Shown here piece by piece: positions 7,533 through 17,829 of a DNA stretch of 64,000 nt. The DNA lies in contig CAVXNC010000003.1 of the NCBI GenBank assembly GCA_963762865.1, positions 411,957 through 475,956 of the forward strand, read 5' to 3'. A model generated the notes under the pieces. It saw only the letters and a list, made by a program, of their open reading frames with translations, made no database searches and was not told the DNA's origin. Made by a program: the position numbers and the translations under genes. Origin of the DNA: DATHAP01 sp963762865. GTDB lineage: Bacteria; Actinomycetota; Actinomycetes; JACCUZ01. The stretch's first letter is position 1. The number at the start of each line of letters is the position of its first letter.

Positions 7533-8090
7533 TCAGGCGACGCCGACCCGCTCGCCGTGGGGCAGCGGGAGCGCGCGCAGGGCCAGGGCGGGCTCCTCGC
7601 GGTAGCGGGAGATCAGCTCGCCGGTCGCGGCGTCGAGCCGCTCGTGCAGGCTGCGGCGGTACGCGGAGAGCTGGTGCTCGGCGTCGGCCAGCCGGGCCAG
7701 GGTGTCGCCAGCAAAGCCGGCTGCGCCCGGGTCGGCCTCGCCGCTCCACAGCACCGCCAGGTCGGGGACGGGCGGCAGGCCGGCGTCACCGGCCACGGGC
7801 TGCACGGCCAGGCGGCGGCTCTCCCGCTGCTGGTCGGTCAGCACCTCGCGCAGCCGGGCGAGCGACCCCAGCGAGCCGTGCGCGGTGGAGCTGTCGAGGG
7901 CCAGGTCCATCCGGGCCTGGACGAGGCGGCGCCAGTAGGAGACCCGGGCCTCCTCGGTGATCAGCTCCTGGCGGTACGCCCGCAGGTCGTCGAGCGAGAA
8001 GGGTGCCAGCTCGGGAGCGCGCTGGGCGATCCGGCGCACGGCTCCGCTGCTGCGTCGGCGTGCCCGCGGGTCCGCCTGGGTGGTTGTCAC
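7533..8090 (-). CDS. rsiG: RsiG-like c-di-GMP-responsive anti-sigma factor
   Basis: 185 residues from a GTG at 8090 with GGAGG five nt upstream; the upstream GTG at 8126 lacks such a site. The signature of Streptomyces RsiG, E(X)3S(X)2R(X)3Q(X)3D, occurs exactly at residues 47-62 (E47, S51, R54, Q58, D62). It recurs at residues 138-153 with His in place of Gln (E138, S142, R145, H149, D153). In RsiG these two helices bind a c-di-GMP dimer and the protein then holds the WhiG sigma factor. The symbol rests on these motifs. A cognate WhiG-type sigma factor is not in this window. Confidence 0.78.
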   Translation of the reverse strand: MTTTQADPRARRRSSGAVRRIAQRAPELAPFSLDDLRAYRQELITEEARVSYWRRLVQARMDLALDSSTAHGSLGSLARLREVLTDQQRESRRLAVQPVAGDAGLPPVPDLAVLWSGEADPGAAGFAGDTLARLADAEHQLSAYRRSLHERLDAATGELISRYREEPALALRALPLPHGERVGVA

Positions 8091-8241
8091 GTCGTCCTCC
8101 GGTCCGGCTGGCAGGTTGCCGGTCACGGTTCCTGGTTCGTCGGGACCGCCCAGGTGCTTGACCGGGTGTCACCCGGACGGTCGACCGTCTTGACCGCCTT
8201 TTGGGGAAGTCCCCGTGGCCGGGCCGCCCGCGAGCGGACCG

Positions 8242-8247
8242 TAGGCT
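8242..8247 (+). promoter_or_regulatory. -10 box of leaderless promoter for nth
   Basis: TAGGCT, 7 nt before the GTG at 8255. The same arrangement, TAGGCT followed shortly by CCGGGTGAGC, precedes the MFS-Tmk gene at 42281. Confidence 0.5.
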
Positions 8248-8254
8248 CTGCCGG

Positions 8255-9004
8255 GTGAGCAGGCGAGCCGGGTCGATGCGGGCGATCGACGTGACGGACG
8301 AGACCCCGCTGGCTCGCACCCGGCGGGCCCGGCGGATCGCCAAGGTGCTCGCCGAGACCTACCCCGACGCCCACTGCGAGCTCGACTTCACGACGCCGCT
8401 GGAGCTGCTCGTCGCGACCATCCTCTCGGCGCAGAGCACCGACGCCCGGGTCAACATCGTCACGCCGAAGGTCTTCGCCCGCTACCCGACGGCGGCCGAC
8501 TACGCCGCCGCCGACCGCGCCGAGCTCGAGGAGCTGATCCACTCCACCGGCTTCTTCCGGGCCAAGACCAACTCGCTGATCGGCCTCGGTCAGGCGCTCG
8601 TCGAACGCTACGACGGCGAGGTGCCCGCCAAGCTGAAGGACCTGGTCACCCTGCCCGGTGTCGGCCGCAAGACGGCCAACGTGGTGCTCGGCAACGCCTT
8701 CGGCGTCCCTGGCATCACTGTCGACACGCACTTCGGCCGGCTGGCCCGCCGCTTCGGCTTCACCGAGGAGACCGACCCGGTCAAGGTCGAGGCCGCGGTG
8801 GGCGCGCTCATCCCGAAGAAGGACTGGACGATGCTCAGCCACTGGCTGATCTGGCACGGCCGCCGGCGCTGCCATGCGCGCAAGCCGGCCTGCGGCGCGT
8901 GCCCGGTCGCTGCCCTCTGCCCGGCCTACGGCGAGGGCGAGGTCGACGCGGCCAAGGCCGCCAAGCTGGTGAAGACCGAGGCCCAGGTGGCGGTCTCGCC
9001 GTGA
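8255..9004 (+). CDS. nth: Endonuclease III
   Basis: 249 residues from GTG 8255; an ATG at 8276 is an alternative. The helix-hairpin-helix LPGVGRKTANVVLGNAFG carries the catalytic Lys, and TVDTHFGRL carries the catalytic Asp. The [4Fe-4S] ligands C-X6-C-X2-C-X5-C are seen in CHARKPACGACPVAALC. It is a DNA glycosylase/AP lyase for oxidised pyrimidines in base excision repair. It heads a chain of four genes that overlap by 4 nt each (nth, thioredoxin-like, Nudix, marP), matching Rv3674c-Rv3671c. Confidence 0.95.
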   Translation: MSRRAGSMRAIDVTDETPLARTRRARRIAKVLAETYPDAHCELDFTTPLELLVATILSAQSTDARVNIVTPKVFARYPTAADYAAADRAELEELIHSTGFFRAKTNSLIGLGQALVERYDGEVPAKLKDLVTLPGVGRKTANVVLGNAFGVPGITVDTHFGRLARRFGFTEETDPVKVEAAVGALIPKKDWTMLSHWLIWHGRRRCHARKPACGACPVAALCPAYGEGEVDAAKAAKLVKTEAQVAVSP

Positions 9005-9606
9005 CCCCTCGGCGGGGGGCGCTGGTGGCGGGGCTCGTCGCGGCCCTGCTGCTGACGGGCTGCGCCGGCGACGAGCCGTCCCCGGCCGCCGATCCTGCGG
9101 GGTCCAGCTCGGCTCAACCTGCCGGGCGTACGTCCGGACCGGACCGGACCTGCCCCCACCTGGAGCCGGCCACCGCGCGACCGGACGGCCTGCCCGACCT
9201 CGAGCTGCCCTGCCTCGAGGACGGCCCCGCCGTGAACCTGAAGGACCTGCGCGGCACGCCGACGGTGCTCAACGTCTGGGCCGCGTGGTGCACCAACTGC
9301 GACCGCGAGATGCCGATCCTTGCCGAGGCGATGGCGGACGCCGGGTCGCAGCTGCGCTTCCTCGGTGTGCACTACAAGGCGACCCGGGCGCAAGGCCGGT
9401 CCTCCGAGGACGACTTCGGAGTGCCCTTCCCGTCGGTCCACGACCCCGACGGCGACCGGACCGCGCTCGCGTTGAAGGCGACCGCCCCGCCGCAGACCTT
9501 CTTCGTGGCCGCCGACGGGCAGGTGGTCGGACGCAAGGTCGGCGAGATCACGTCGCGGGCGATGCTCGACGAGCTGGTCGAGCGCTACCTCGGCGTGCAG
9601 CTGTGA
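9001..9606 (+). CDS. TlpA-like thioredoxin-fold lipoprotein
   Basis: 201 residues. The N-terminal signal LVAGLVAALLLTGC is a lipobox, so the protein should be anchored outside the membrane. After a Ser/Pro-rich linker, a TlpA/ResA-like domain shows VLNVWAAWCTNCDREMP with a CTNC redox pair and a cis-Pro segment ATAPPQTFF. It probably reduces extracytoplasmic thiols, for example in cytochrome c or envelope proteins (family knowledge). It corresponds to Rv3673c by position. The GTG overlaps the nth stop. Confidence 0.88.
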   Translation: MTPRRGALVAGLVAALLLTGCAGDEPSPAADPAGSSSAQPAGRTSGPDRTCPHLEPATARPDGLPDLELPCLEDGPAVNLKDLRGTPTVLNVWAAWCTNCDREMPILAEAMADAGSQLRFLGVHYKATRAQGRSSEDDFGVPFPSVHDPDGDRTALALKATAPPQTFFVAADGQVVGRKVGEITSRAMLDELVERYLGVQL

Positions 9607-10313
9607 CGACTGACGCGACCGCCGGCGGGACGGGGCTGCCGGGCTGGCTGCATCGGCTGCACGACGCCGCAGCAACCGTCCGGCCGGAGCAGCTGAGCCG
9701 CTTCCTGCCGCCCGAGGAGGGCGGCCGGGACTCCGCGGTGCTGATGCTCTTCGCCGGCGACGACGGCGTGGACCCCGAGACGCTGGACGGCGCCGACGTC
9801 CTGCTGATCGAGCGCTCGCACGGGATGCGCAGCCACGCCGGCCAGGTCGCCTTCCCCGGCGGCGGGATGGACCCGGAGGACGGCGGCCCGGTCGAGGCGG
9901 CGCTCCGCGAGGCCGTCGAGGAGACCGGGCTGGACCCTGCCGGCGTCGAGGTCTTCGGGACGCTGCCCGCGATCTTCCTGCCCGTGAGCGACTACGTCGT
10001 GACCCCGGTGCTGGCGTGGTGGCGGCAGCCGTCGCCGGTCTCTGTCGTCGACACCGGCGAGGTCGCGTCGGTGCACCGGGTCCCGCTGCCCGAGCTGCTG
10101 GACCCGGCCAACAGGTTCCAGTCGCACCACCCGAGCGGCTTCACCGGGGCGTCCTTCGAGGTGGCCGGCCTGCTGGTCTGGGGGTTCACCGCCGGCCTGC
10201 TCGACCGGCTGCTGCGGCTGGCCGGCTGGGAGCGGCCGTGGGACACCTCCCGGGTGCGGGACCTGCCGGTCGAGGTGCTCGAGCGCATCGACCGCGAGAT
10301 GGACCGCCGATGA
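9603..10313 (+). CDS. CoA-type Nudix hydrolase
   Basis: 236 residues. MRSHAGQVAFPGGGMDPEDG runs straight into the Nudix box GGPVEAALREAVEETGLDP, as in NUDT7/NUDT8-like coenzyme A pyrophosphatases. The GTG start overlaps the previous stop. It corresponds to Rv3672c. The CoA assignment rests on family resemblance; the substrate is not shown. Confidence 0.88.
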   Translation: MTTDATAGGTGLPGWLHRLHDAAATVRPEQLSRFLPPEEGGRDSAVLMLFAGDDGVDPETLDGADVLLIERSHGMRSHAGQVAFPGGGMDPEDGGPVEAALREAVEETGLDPAGVEVFGTLPAIFLPVSDYVVTPVLAWWRQPSPVSVVDTGEVASVHRVPLPELLDPANRFQSHHPSGFTGASFEVAGLLVWGFTAGLLDRLLRLAGWERPWDTSRVRDLPVEVLERIDREMDRR

Positions 10314-11491
10314 ACGGGCTCGACGTGCTCGTGCTCATCGCGGCCGTGTCCTTCGCCTACTCCGGCTACCGGCAGGGCTTCGTCGTGGGCGTCCTCGCCT
10401 TCGCCGGCTTCCTCGCCGGCGGCGTCGGGGGACTGCTGATCGCCCCGGCCCTGGTCTCGGGCCTGGACCCGGGGCTGGGTCAGTCGGTGCTCGCTATCGC
10501 GGTGGTGCTCCTCGCAGCCGCGGTCGGTCAGGCCTGTCTCGCCTGGCTCGGCTCACTGGTCCGCGACCGCCTGACCTGGCGCCCGGTGCGGGTGGTCGAT
10601 GCCGGCATGGGGGCACTCGTCAGCGTCGTCGCGATGCTTGTCGTGACCTGGTTCCTGGCCAGCGCGCTGCGACCCGGACCGCTGCCCGCGATCTCGCGAC
10701 AGATCAGCGACTCGCGCGTCATCACGGCGATGGACGATGCGGTGCCCGACCAGGCGCACACGCTCTTCTCCTCGTTCCGCCGGGTGCTCGACGACAACGG
10801 CCTGCCGACGGTCTTCGGCGGCCTGGACCCCGAGAAGATCCGGCCGGTGGACCCGCCCGCGCCGGGCATCACGTCCACGCGCGCCGTCCGCAGCGCGGGC
10901 ACCAGCGTCGTCAAGGTCGTCGGCACCGCGGAGGACTGCAGTCGGCGCCTCGACGGCACCGGCTTCGTGATGTCCGACCGGCACGTGATGACCAATGCCC
11001 ATGTCGTGGCCGGGGTGGAGCGCCCCCAGGTGCAGATCGGCGGCACCGGTCGGACGTACGACACGAAGGTCGTGCTCTACGACCCTGAGCGCGACCTTGC
11101 CGTCCTCTATGCGCCGGACCTCCGGGCCGAGCCTCTCGAGCTGGATGCGACGGCAGGGCGCGGCGACGAGGCGGTCGTCGCCGGCTTCCCGGGCGGTGGC
11201 CCCTACCGCCTCGAGGCCGCGCGCGTGCGCGACACCATCAACGCGCGCGGCCCGGACATCTACCACCGCAACACGGTGACCCGCGAGGTGTTCTCGCTCT
11301 ACGCGACCGTCGAGCCGGGCAACTCCGGCGGGCCGCTGCTGAGCCTGGCCGGCGACGTCTACGGGGTGGTCTTCGCCAAGTCGCTCGACGACACGGACAC
11401 CGGCTATGCCCTGACCGTCGACGAGGTGCGGCCGGTCGCGCGCGCCGGTCGCGACCGGACGGCGGAGGTCGGCACCGGGGCCTGCGCGTAG
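10310..11491 (+). CDS. marP: MarP-type membrane serine protease
   Basis: 393 residues. Four hydrophobic helices occupy residues 1-130 (CvpA-like region). A periplasmic trypsin-like domain follows with His in TNAHVV, Asp in ERDLAVL and Ser in EPGNSGGP. Two Cys (EDCSRR near residue 205 and a C-terminal GACA) may form a disulfide as in MarP. In M. tuberculosis, MarP (Rv3671c) is needed for acid resistance and peptidoglycan processing. The ATG overlaps the Nudix stop, ending the nth chain. Confidence 0.9.
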   Translation: MNGLDVLVLIAAVSFAYSGYRQGFVVGVLAFAGFLAGGVGGLLIAPALVSGLDPGLGQSVLAIAVVLLAAAVGQACLAWLGSLVRDRLTWRPVRVVDAGMGALVSVVAMLVVTWFLASALRPGPLPAISRQISDSRVITAMDDAVPDQAHTLFSSFRRVLDDNGLPTVFGGLDPEKIRPVDPPAPGITSTRAVRSAGTSVVKVVGTAEDCSRRLDGTGFVMSDRHVMTNAHVVAGVERPQVQIGGTGRTYDTKVVLYDPERDLAVLYAPDLRAEPLELDATAGRGDEAVVAGFPGGGPYRLEAARVRDTINARGPDIYHRNTVTREVFSLYATVEPGNSGGPLLSLAGDVYGVVFAKSLDDTDTGYALTVDEVRPVARAGRDRTAEVGTGACA

Positions 11492-11507
11492 TCCTCGACC
11501 GGCCGGC

Positions 11508-12002
11508 TCAGCTGTCGACGCGCAACCGGAGGGTCCGCGGCGGCTCGCCGTCCACCGGCGGCTCGTCGGCGATCGCGCGCGCGGCGGCGACGAGACCGTC
11601 GACATCGATGCCGTACGGCGCCGCCGGGCTGCCGTAGGGCTCGACGCGGTCGGCGCCCCGTCGGAGCAGCCGGGCCGCGCCCACCGGGTTGCCCCGGGCG
11701 CGATGGGTGAGCCCGACCGCCAGCTGGGCGAGGCCCTGCCACAGCTCGCGCTCGTCTGCGGGAGCGGCCTTCCAGGTGCCCTCGAGCACCTCGTGGGCGT
11801 GGAACGGCCGGCCGGCGTCGATCAGCCGCTGGGCCTCCGCGAGCGACTCGAGCGGCGGCAGCACGAGGTCGTCGGGGACGCGCTCGACGTCGTCGGCACT
11901 GTCGCGGGGCAGCGGCCGGCCGAGGCCGTCGCGTGGCCGGTTGGAACGCGCCCGGCCGGCCGGGTCGCGGTCGCGCGCGGTGGGGTCGGCCGGGTCGGTC
12001 AC
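11508..12002 (-). CDS. DUF309 protein
   Basis: 164 residues. After an Arg/Pro/Asp-rich leader of about 60 residues, a DUF309 domain shows the signature FHAHEVLEGTW and ELWQGLAQLAVGLTH. This all-helical family has no established activity. The GTG at 12002 overlaps the stop of the alpha/beta hydrolase, so it is translated with it. It converges on marP with only 16 nt between the two stops. Confidence 0.82.
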   Translation of the reverse strand: MTDPADPTARDRDPAGRARSNRPRDGLGRPLPRDSADDVERVPDDLVLPPLESLAEAQRLIDAGRPFHAHEVLEGTWKAAPADERELWQGLAQLAVGLTHRARGNPVGAARLLRRGADRVEPYGSPAAPYGIDVDGLVAAARAIADEPPVDGEPPRTLRLRVDS

Positions 12003-12964
12003 TGGCGGCTCCCGTCGTCGTCGCCCTGCTCGGGCGAGGGGTCGGCGAGCCACTGGGTGACGATGGTGGTGAAGGACGAGGGGTCCTCCTCGGGGACGAA
12101 GTGCCCGACGCCGGGGACCAGGTGCCAGCGGTAGGGCGCCTCGACGTAGCGGCCCGAGCCGTTCGCGCTCGACGGCAGAACGCAGCGGTCGAGCGCGCCG
12201 TGCACCTGCAGGGTGGGGACGGTGACCGGGCTGGCCATCCGCCGGGCGTAGCGCAGGCCGTCGGAGCGGGGGAGCGACCGGACCGCCCAGCGGTAGGACT
12301 CGAGTGCGCAGTGCGCGACACCGGGGATCTGCACGGCCTGCCGGTACCGGCGCTCGGTGTCCCCGTCGGGGAAGTCTGGGCCTGCCCATGACCGCAGCAG
12401 CTGCCCGACCTCGGCACCGTCGTCGGCGACCAGCCCGCGCTCGGGGACGATCGGCCGCTGGTAGCCCAGGACGTGCCGGCTGGCCCGCACCTGTCGCAGG
12501 TCGGTGAGGTGTGCCCGGCGCAGTCGACGCGGGTGCGGCATTGACACGGCGACCAGGCGGCGTACCTGCCGTGGGTGGACGACGGCGAGCGTCCACGCGA
12601 CGAGCCCGCCGAGGCCCTGCCCGACGACGACGGCGTCGCGCGCGCCGAGGGAGCGGATCACGCCGGACGCGTCCTCCGCGAGGGTGCGCGGGTCGTAGCC
12701 GCGGGGTGGCTTGTCGCTCGCACCGAAGCCGCGCAGGTCCATCGCGACGGCGCGGTAGCCGGCCTCGGCGAGGGCCGGCAGCTGGTGGCGCCAGGCCCAC
12801 CAGAACTGCGGGAAGCCGTGCAGCAGCAGGACGAGCGGGCCCTCACCGCAGGACGCCACGTGGAAGCGCGCGCCGTTGGCGGCGACCATCTGGTGCTCCC
12901 AGGGGCCGTCGACCCGGACGACGGAAGCATCCGGCGGGTGCTCAGCGCCGCGGTGTCGGCGCAC
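11999..12964 (-). CDS. Alpha/beta hydrolase, epoxide hydrolase-like (EphE place)
   Basis: 321 residues. LLLHGFPQFWWAWRHQ is the HGxP oxyanion motif of the epoxide hydrolase/haloalkane dehalogenase group. The usual nucleophile elbow is replaced by VVGQGLGG, with Gln-Gly where Asp or Ser is expected, and the late His is in PGVGHFVPEE. The nucleophile is therefore uncertain. It corresponds by place to M. tuberculosis ephE. The GTG at 12964 has GGAG 6 nt upstream and lies inside the end of the previous gene, a 23-nt overlap. Confidence 0.82.
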   Translation of the reverse strand: MRRHRGAEHPPDASVVRVDGPWEHQMVAANGARFHVASCGEGPLVLLLHGFPQFWWAWRHQLPALAEAGYRAVAMDLRGFGASDKPPRGYDPRTLAEDASGVIRSLGARDAVVVGQGLGGLVAWTLAVVHPRQVRRLVAVSMPHPRRLRRAHLTDLRQVRASRHVLGYQRPIVPERGLVADDGAEVGQLLRSWAGPDFPDGDTERRYRQAVQIPGVAHCALESYRWAVRSLPRSDGLRYARRMASPVTVPTLQVHGALDRCVLPSSANGSGRYVEAPYRWHLVPGVGHFVPEEDPSSFTTIVTQWLADPSPEQGDDDGSRQ

Positions 12965-13403
12965 CGGCGGCTCCGGAGGTGGAGATCGAGACGATGCCGT
13001 TCTCGGAGCGCGGGCTCTTGAGGAAGGACGCGGTGTCCTTGCTCGTGCGGATCGTGCGCTCGGGTGGTCCGACCTTGCTGATGGCCTTCTTGCCGACGAG
13101 CACGAGCAGCGCGGCCAGCAGCAGGTAGGCCCCGGCGACGATCAGGAAGGCCCAGCCCGGGTGCAGGCCGAGAGCGACCAGGCCGTACGCCGCCGCGATG
13201 GAGAGCAGGACGACCGCGAGGAGCGACAGGAAGCCGGCGGCACCGAACATCGCCCCACCGGTGGCCCCGTTCTTCACGTCGACCCGGATCTCGGCCTTGG
13301 CCAGGTCGATCTCGCTGCGGACCAGTGTCGACAGGTCGCGGCTCGCGGTCGCGATGAGCGCGCCCAGCGTCTGCTCGTCCTCCGTGCCTGCGGTGTTGGT
13401 CAT
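12942..13403 (-). CDS. Phage-holin-superfamily (PF07332-like) membrane protein
   Basis: 153 residues. An amphipathic N-terminus (LIATASRDLSTLVRSEIDLA) precedes two membrane helices at about residues 50-75 and 82-105, then a basic tail. This is the actinobacterial protein family at the Rv3669 position and is not a true phage holin; function unknown. The ATG at 13403 overlaps the nhaA stop and a GAGG-type site lies upstream. Confidence 0.82.
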   Translation of the reverse strand: MTNTAGTEDEQTLGALIATASRDLSTLVRSEIDLAKAEIRVDVKNGATGGAMFGAAGFLSLLAVVLLSIAAAYGLVALGLHPGWAFLIVAGAYLLLAALLVLVGKKAISKVGPPERTIRTSKDTASFLKSPRSENGIVSISTSGAAGAPTPRR

Positions 13404-14740
13404 GAGGAGCCTTCCGTCGTGGGGCTGGCCGGGCCGTCGGGAGCAGTCTGCCCGGGGGAAGGGTGCTGGTACACGTCGGGAACGCCGTCGTGGTCGTCGT
13501 CGCGGTTCTCCTCGACGAACAGCCGGTCGTAGTGGCGGTGCCTCAGCCGCAGGAAGGCGGCGCCGAGGAGAGCCGCAGCGAGCGCCGCGACGAGGATGGC
13601 AGCCGTGACCCGCGCGTCCTGGGCGGAGCCGGCGCCGAACGCCACGTCGCTGACCAGGAGCGGGACGGCGAAGCCGATGCCGGTGAGGGTGGCGACGGCG
13701 AACACGTCGGCCCAGACCAGGTCGGGGTTGAGCCGGGCCGCGGTGAGTCGCGCCACGAGGTAGGCGCCGCCGAAGACCCCGATCGTCTTGCCGACGACCC
13801 TGGCGACGACGACGGCGACGGCGGCCGGGTCCGAGGCGGCCGCCGAGAGGGCATCCGCGGAGAGCACGATGCCGACGCTGAAGAGGGCGAAGAGCGGCAC
13901 GGCGACACCCGCGGAGATCGGCCGCCAGAAGTGCTCGAAGCGCTCGACGGGGCTCGGTCGGTCCGCCTCGTCGCGCCGCACCCGGGTCAGCAGGCCGACC
14001 GCGACTCCCGCGACGGTGGGGTGCACGCCCGCGGCATGCATCAACGCCCAGGCGAGCCCGGCCAGCGGCAGCAGGACCAGCCAGCTGTCGACGTGTTGGC
14101 GCTGCGCGAGGGCATAGCCGGCCAGTGCGGCCGCCGAGCCCACCAGGTAGAGCGGCTCGACGCCGCTGCTGTAGGCGACGGCGATGATGAGGATCGCGAC
14201 GAGGTCGTCGACCACGGCGAGGGTCAGCAGGAAGGCCCGCAGGGCTGCGGGGAGCCGGCGCCCGACGACGGCGAGCACGGCGAGGCAGAACGCGATGTCC
14301 GTCGCCGTCGGGATGGCCCAGCCGCGCGCGGCGCCGGTGTCGAAGGTGATCGCGAGGTAGATGGCTGCCGGGACGGCCATCCCCGTCAGCGCCGCGGCGA
14401 CGGGCAGCAACGCCTCGGCGGGTCGCCGGAGCGAGCCCAGTGCCATCTCGCGCTTGAGCTCCAGCCCGGCCACGAAGAAGAAGATGGCCAGCAGGCCCTC
14501 GCCCGCCCACTCGGCGATCGTCAGGTCGAGGTGGAGCGTCGAGGGTCCGACGCGGAGGTCACGGACCTCGGCGTAGGACTCGCTCCATGGGGAGTTGGCC
14601 CAGACGAGTGCGGCGACCGTGGCCAGCACCAGCAGGGCACCGCCCAGCGTCTCCTGGCGCAGCGCCTCGGCGACGTACCGGCGCTCCGGCCACGACGGGA
14701 GCCTCAGGAAGTCGCGAGTACCTGCCGGCTGTCGGGGCAC
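13400..14740 (-). CDS. nhaA: Na+/H+ antiporter NhaA
   Basis: 446 residues with about twelve membrane helices. PTATDIAFCLAVLAVVGRR contains the Asp equivalent to E. coli D133, and LTLAVVDDLVAILIIA the D163/D164 pair that binds Na+. It exchanges internal Na+ or Li+ for protons across the membrane. A hydrophilic C-terminal tail of about 45 residues ends DDDHDGVPDVYQH. The GTG start at 14740 has GAGGAG 7 nt upstream. It is first in a chain of overlapping genes down to the DUF309 gene. Confidence 0.95.
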   Translation of the reverse strand: MPRQPAGTRDFLRLPSWPERRYVAEALRQETLGGALLVLATVAALVWANSPWSESYAEVRDLRVGPSTLHLDLTIAEWAGEGLLAIFFFVAGLELKREMALGSLRRPAEALLPVAAALTGMAVPAAIYLAITFDTGAARGWAIPTATDIAFCLAVLAVVGRRLPAALRAFLLTLAVVDDLVAILIIAVAYSSGVEPLYLVGSAAALAGYALAQRQHVDSWLVLLPLAGLAWALMHAAGVHPTVAGVAVGLLTRVRRDEADRPSPVERFEHFWRPISAGVAVPLFALFSVGIVLSADALSAAASDPAAVAVVVARVVGKTIGVFGGAYLVARLTAARLNPDLVWADVFAVATLTGIGFAVPLLVSDVAFGAGSAQDARVTAAILVAALAAALLGAAFLRLRHRHYDRLFVEENRDDDHDGVPDVYQHPSPGQTAPDGPASPTTEGSS

Positions 14741-14812
14741 GCGGGGCTCCTCGGGACGGGGGCATGGGTCGACGCTCTGCCGACCAGGCTTCCCGGCGCA
14801 CCGGTCGCGAGC

Positions 14813-15034
14813 CTACCGACCAGGCACCCCCGGGAGCCCGCGGCTCCGGATCCGGCGGCCAGGACGAGCGGGGGCAGCGGCCCGGAGGACCCGGAGGAGC
14901 CAGGACCGCGCGGTGCGTCGCGTGGTGGTCGGTCGGCTCCTGCGGGCGGAGCTGCGGCTCCGCCCCAGGTCGCGGTTGAGCTCCTCCATGTCGGCCAGCC
15001 GTTGGCGGGCGTACGCGGCGACGATGCTCGTCAT
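14813..15034 (-). CDS. Small basic hypothetical protein
   Basis: 73 residues, very Arg-rich after an N-terminal helix (AYARQRLADMEELNRDLGRS). A perfect AGGAGG five nt ahead of the ATG at 15034 argues that it is a real gene. It is divergent from the CGNR regulator, with 103 bp between start codons. I do not recognise a family; low-complexity Arg codons may hide a shorter real product. Confidence 0.5.
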   Translation of the reverse strand: MTSIVAAYARQRLADMEELNRDLGRSRSSARRSRPTTTRRTARSWLLRVLRAAAPARPGRRIRSRGLPGVPGR

Positions 15035-15077
15035 GATGACCTCCTGACACCACTGAACACCGTATGCCGGTGTCGCC

Positions 15078-15106
15078 TTGAATGCAACCGGCTAACGATG
15101 TACGGT
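15078..15106 (+). promoter_or_regulatory. Promoter of the CGNR gene
   Basis: TTGAAT (-35, 15078-15083), 17-nt spacer, TACGGT (-10, 15101-15106). Transcription should start near 15113, leaving a short leader with an AAGGAG site before the ATG at 15138. Confidence 0.55.
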
Positions 15107-15137
15107 GGTGTTGTCGTTGTTCGAGCAAGGAGACCCG

Positions 15138-15707
15138 ATGGCGTCGACGCACGTGGACCTGCTGGTCGACTTCACCAACTCGGAGGACCACGAAGAGGGG
15201 ACCGACGACCTCACCACGCCTGCCGAGCTCGTCCGGTGGCTCTCCGGGCACGGGCTGGTCGGGCGTACCGCCCGGGCGACGTCCGCCGACCTGGCGCTGG
15301 CCCGGGAGCTGCGCGCCGGCCTGCACGCCGCGATGGTGGCCAACCACGACACGGCCGCGGCGGGTGAGGCCGACGGCGGCTCGTCGGAGGCGCCGGCGCT
15401 CGACCGGGCAGCTGCCGAGCTGCCGCTGCGCGTGACGACGCTGAGCGGCGGACGGCCGGCGCTCGCCCCGGTGGCGAGCGGCGGCGTCCGCGGGGGACTC
15501 GCCCAGCTGCTCGTCGCCGTCAACGAGGCGGTCGCCGCCGACTCCTGGCGCCGGCTGAAGATCTGCTCCGCCGACGACTGCCGGTGGGCCTACCTGGACA
15601 CGACCAAGAACCGCTCACGCCACTGGTGCGAGTGGGGCTGTGGAAACAAGGCCAAGACCCGCGCCTACCGCGCCCGCCAGAAGGCCGCCGCGTCCGCCGA
15701 GAGCTGA
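15138..15707 (+). CDS. CGNR zinc-finger regulator (ABATE domain)
   Basis: 189 residues from an ATG with AAGGAG 7 nt upstream. The N-terminal ABATE-type domain opens HVDLLVDFTNS. The C-terminal CGNR finger has CSADDCRW and HWCEWGCGNKAKTRAYR, with four Cys and the typical R-x-Y-R. Family members are thought to be stress-type regulators. Target genes unknown. Confidence 0.88.
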   Translation: MASTHVDLLVDFTNSEDHEEGTDDLTTPAELVRWLSGHGLVGRTARATSADLALARELRAGLHAAMVANHDTAAAGEADGGSSEAPALDRAAAELPLRVTTLSGGRPALAPVASGGVRGGLAQLLVAVNEAVAADSWRRLKICSADDCRWAYLDTTKNRSRHWCEWGCGNKAKTRAYRARQKAAASAES

Positions 15708-15710
15708 CCG

Positions 15711-17705
<1,995 letters not shown>

Positions 17706-17829
17706 CGGTGCTCCTCGGCTCTCGTCGTACGGTCGATGCTCACTGTCTACACCCCTCCGCGGAGCGGACCGGTCGCGCACCGGACTCACCGGGCGCGACC
17801 GGTCCTCCCCGTTCGGCGGGCGCGTCCGA

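Noticed and set aside
12942..13403. Prophage holin
   Set aside because: The family name is misleading. The gene lies in conserved core order without phage genes nearby.
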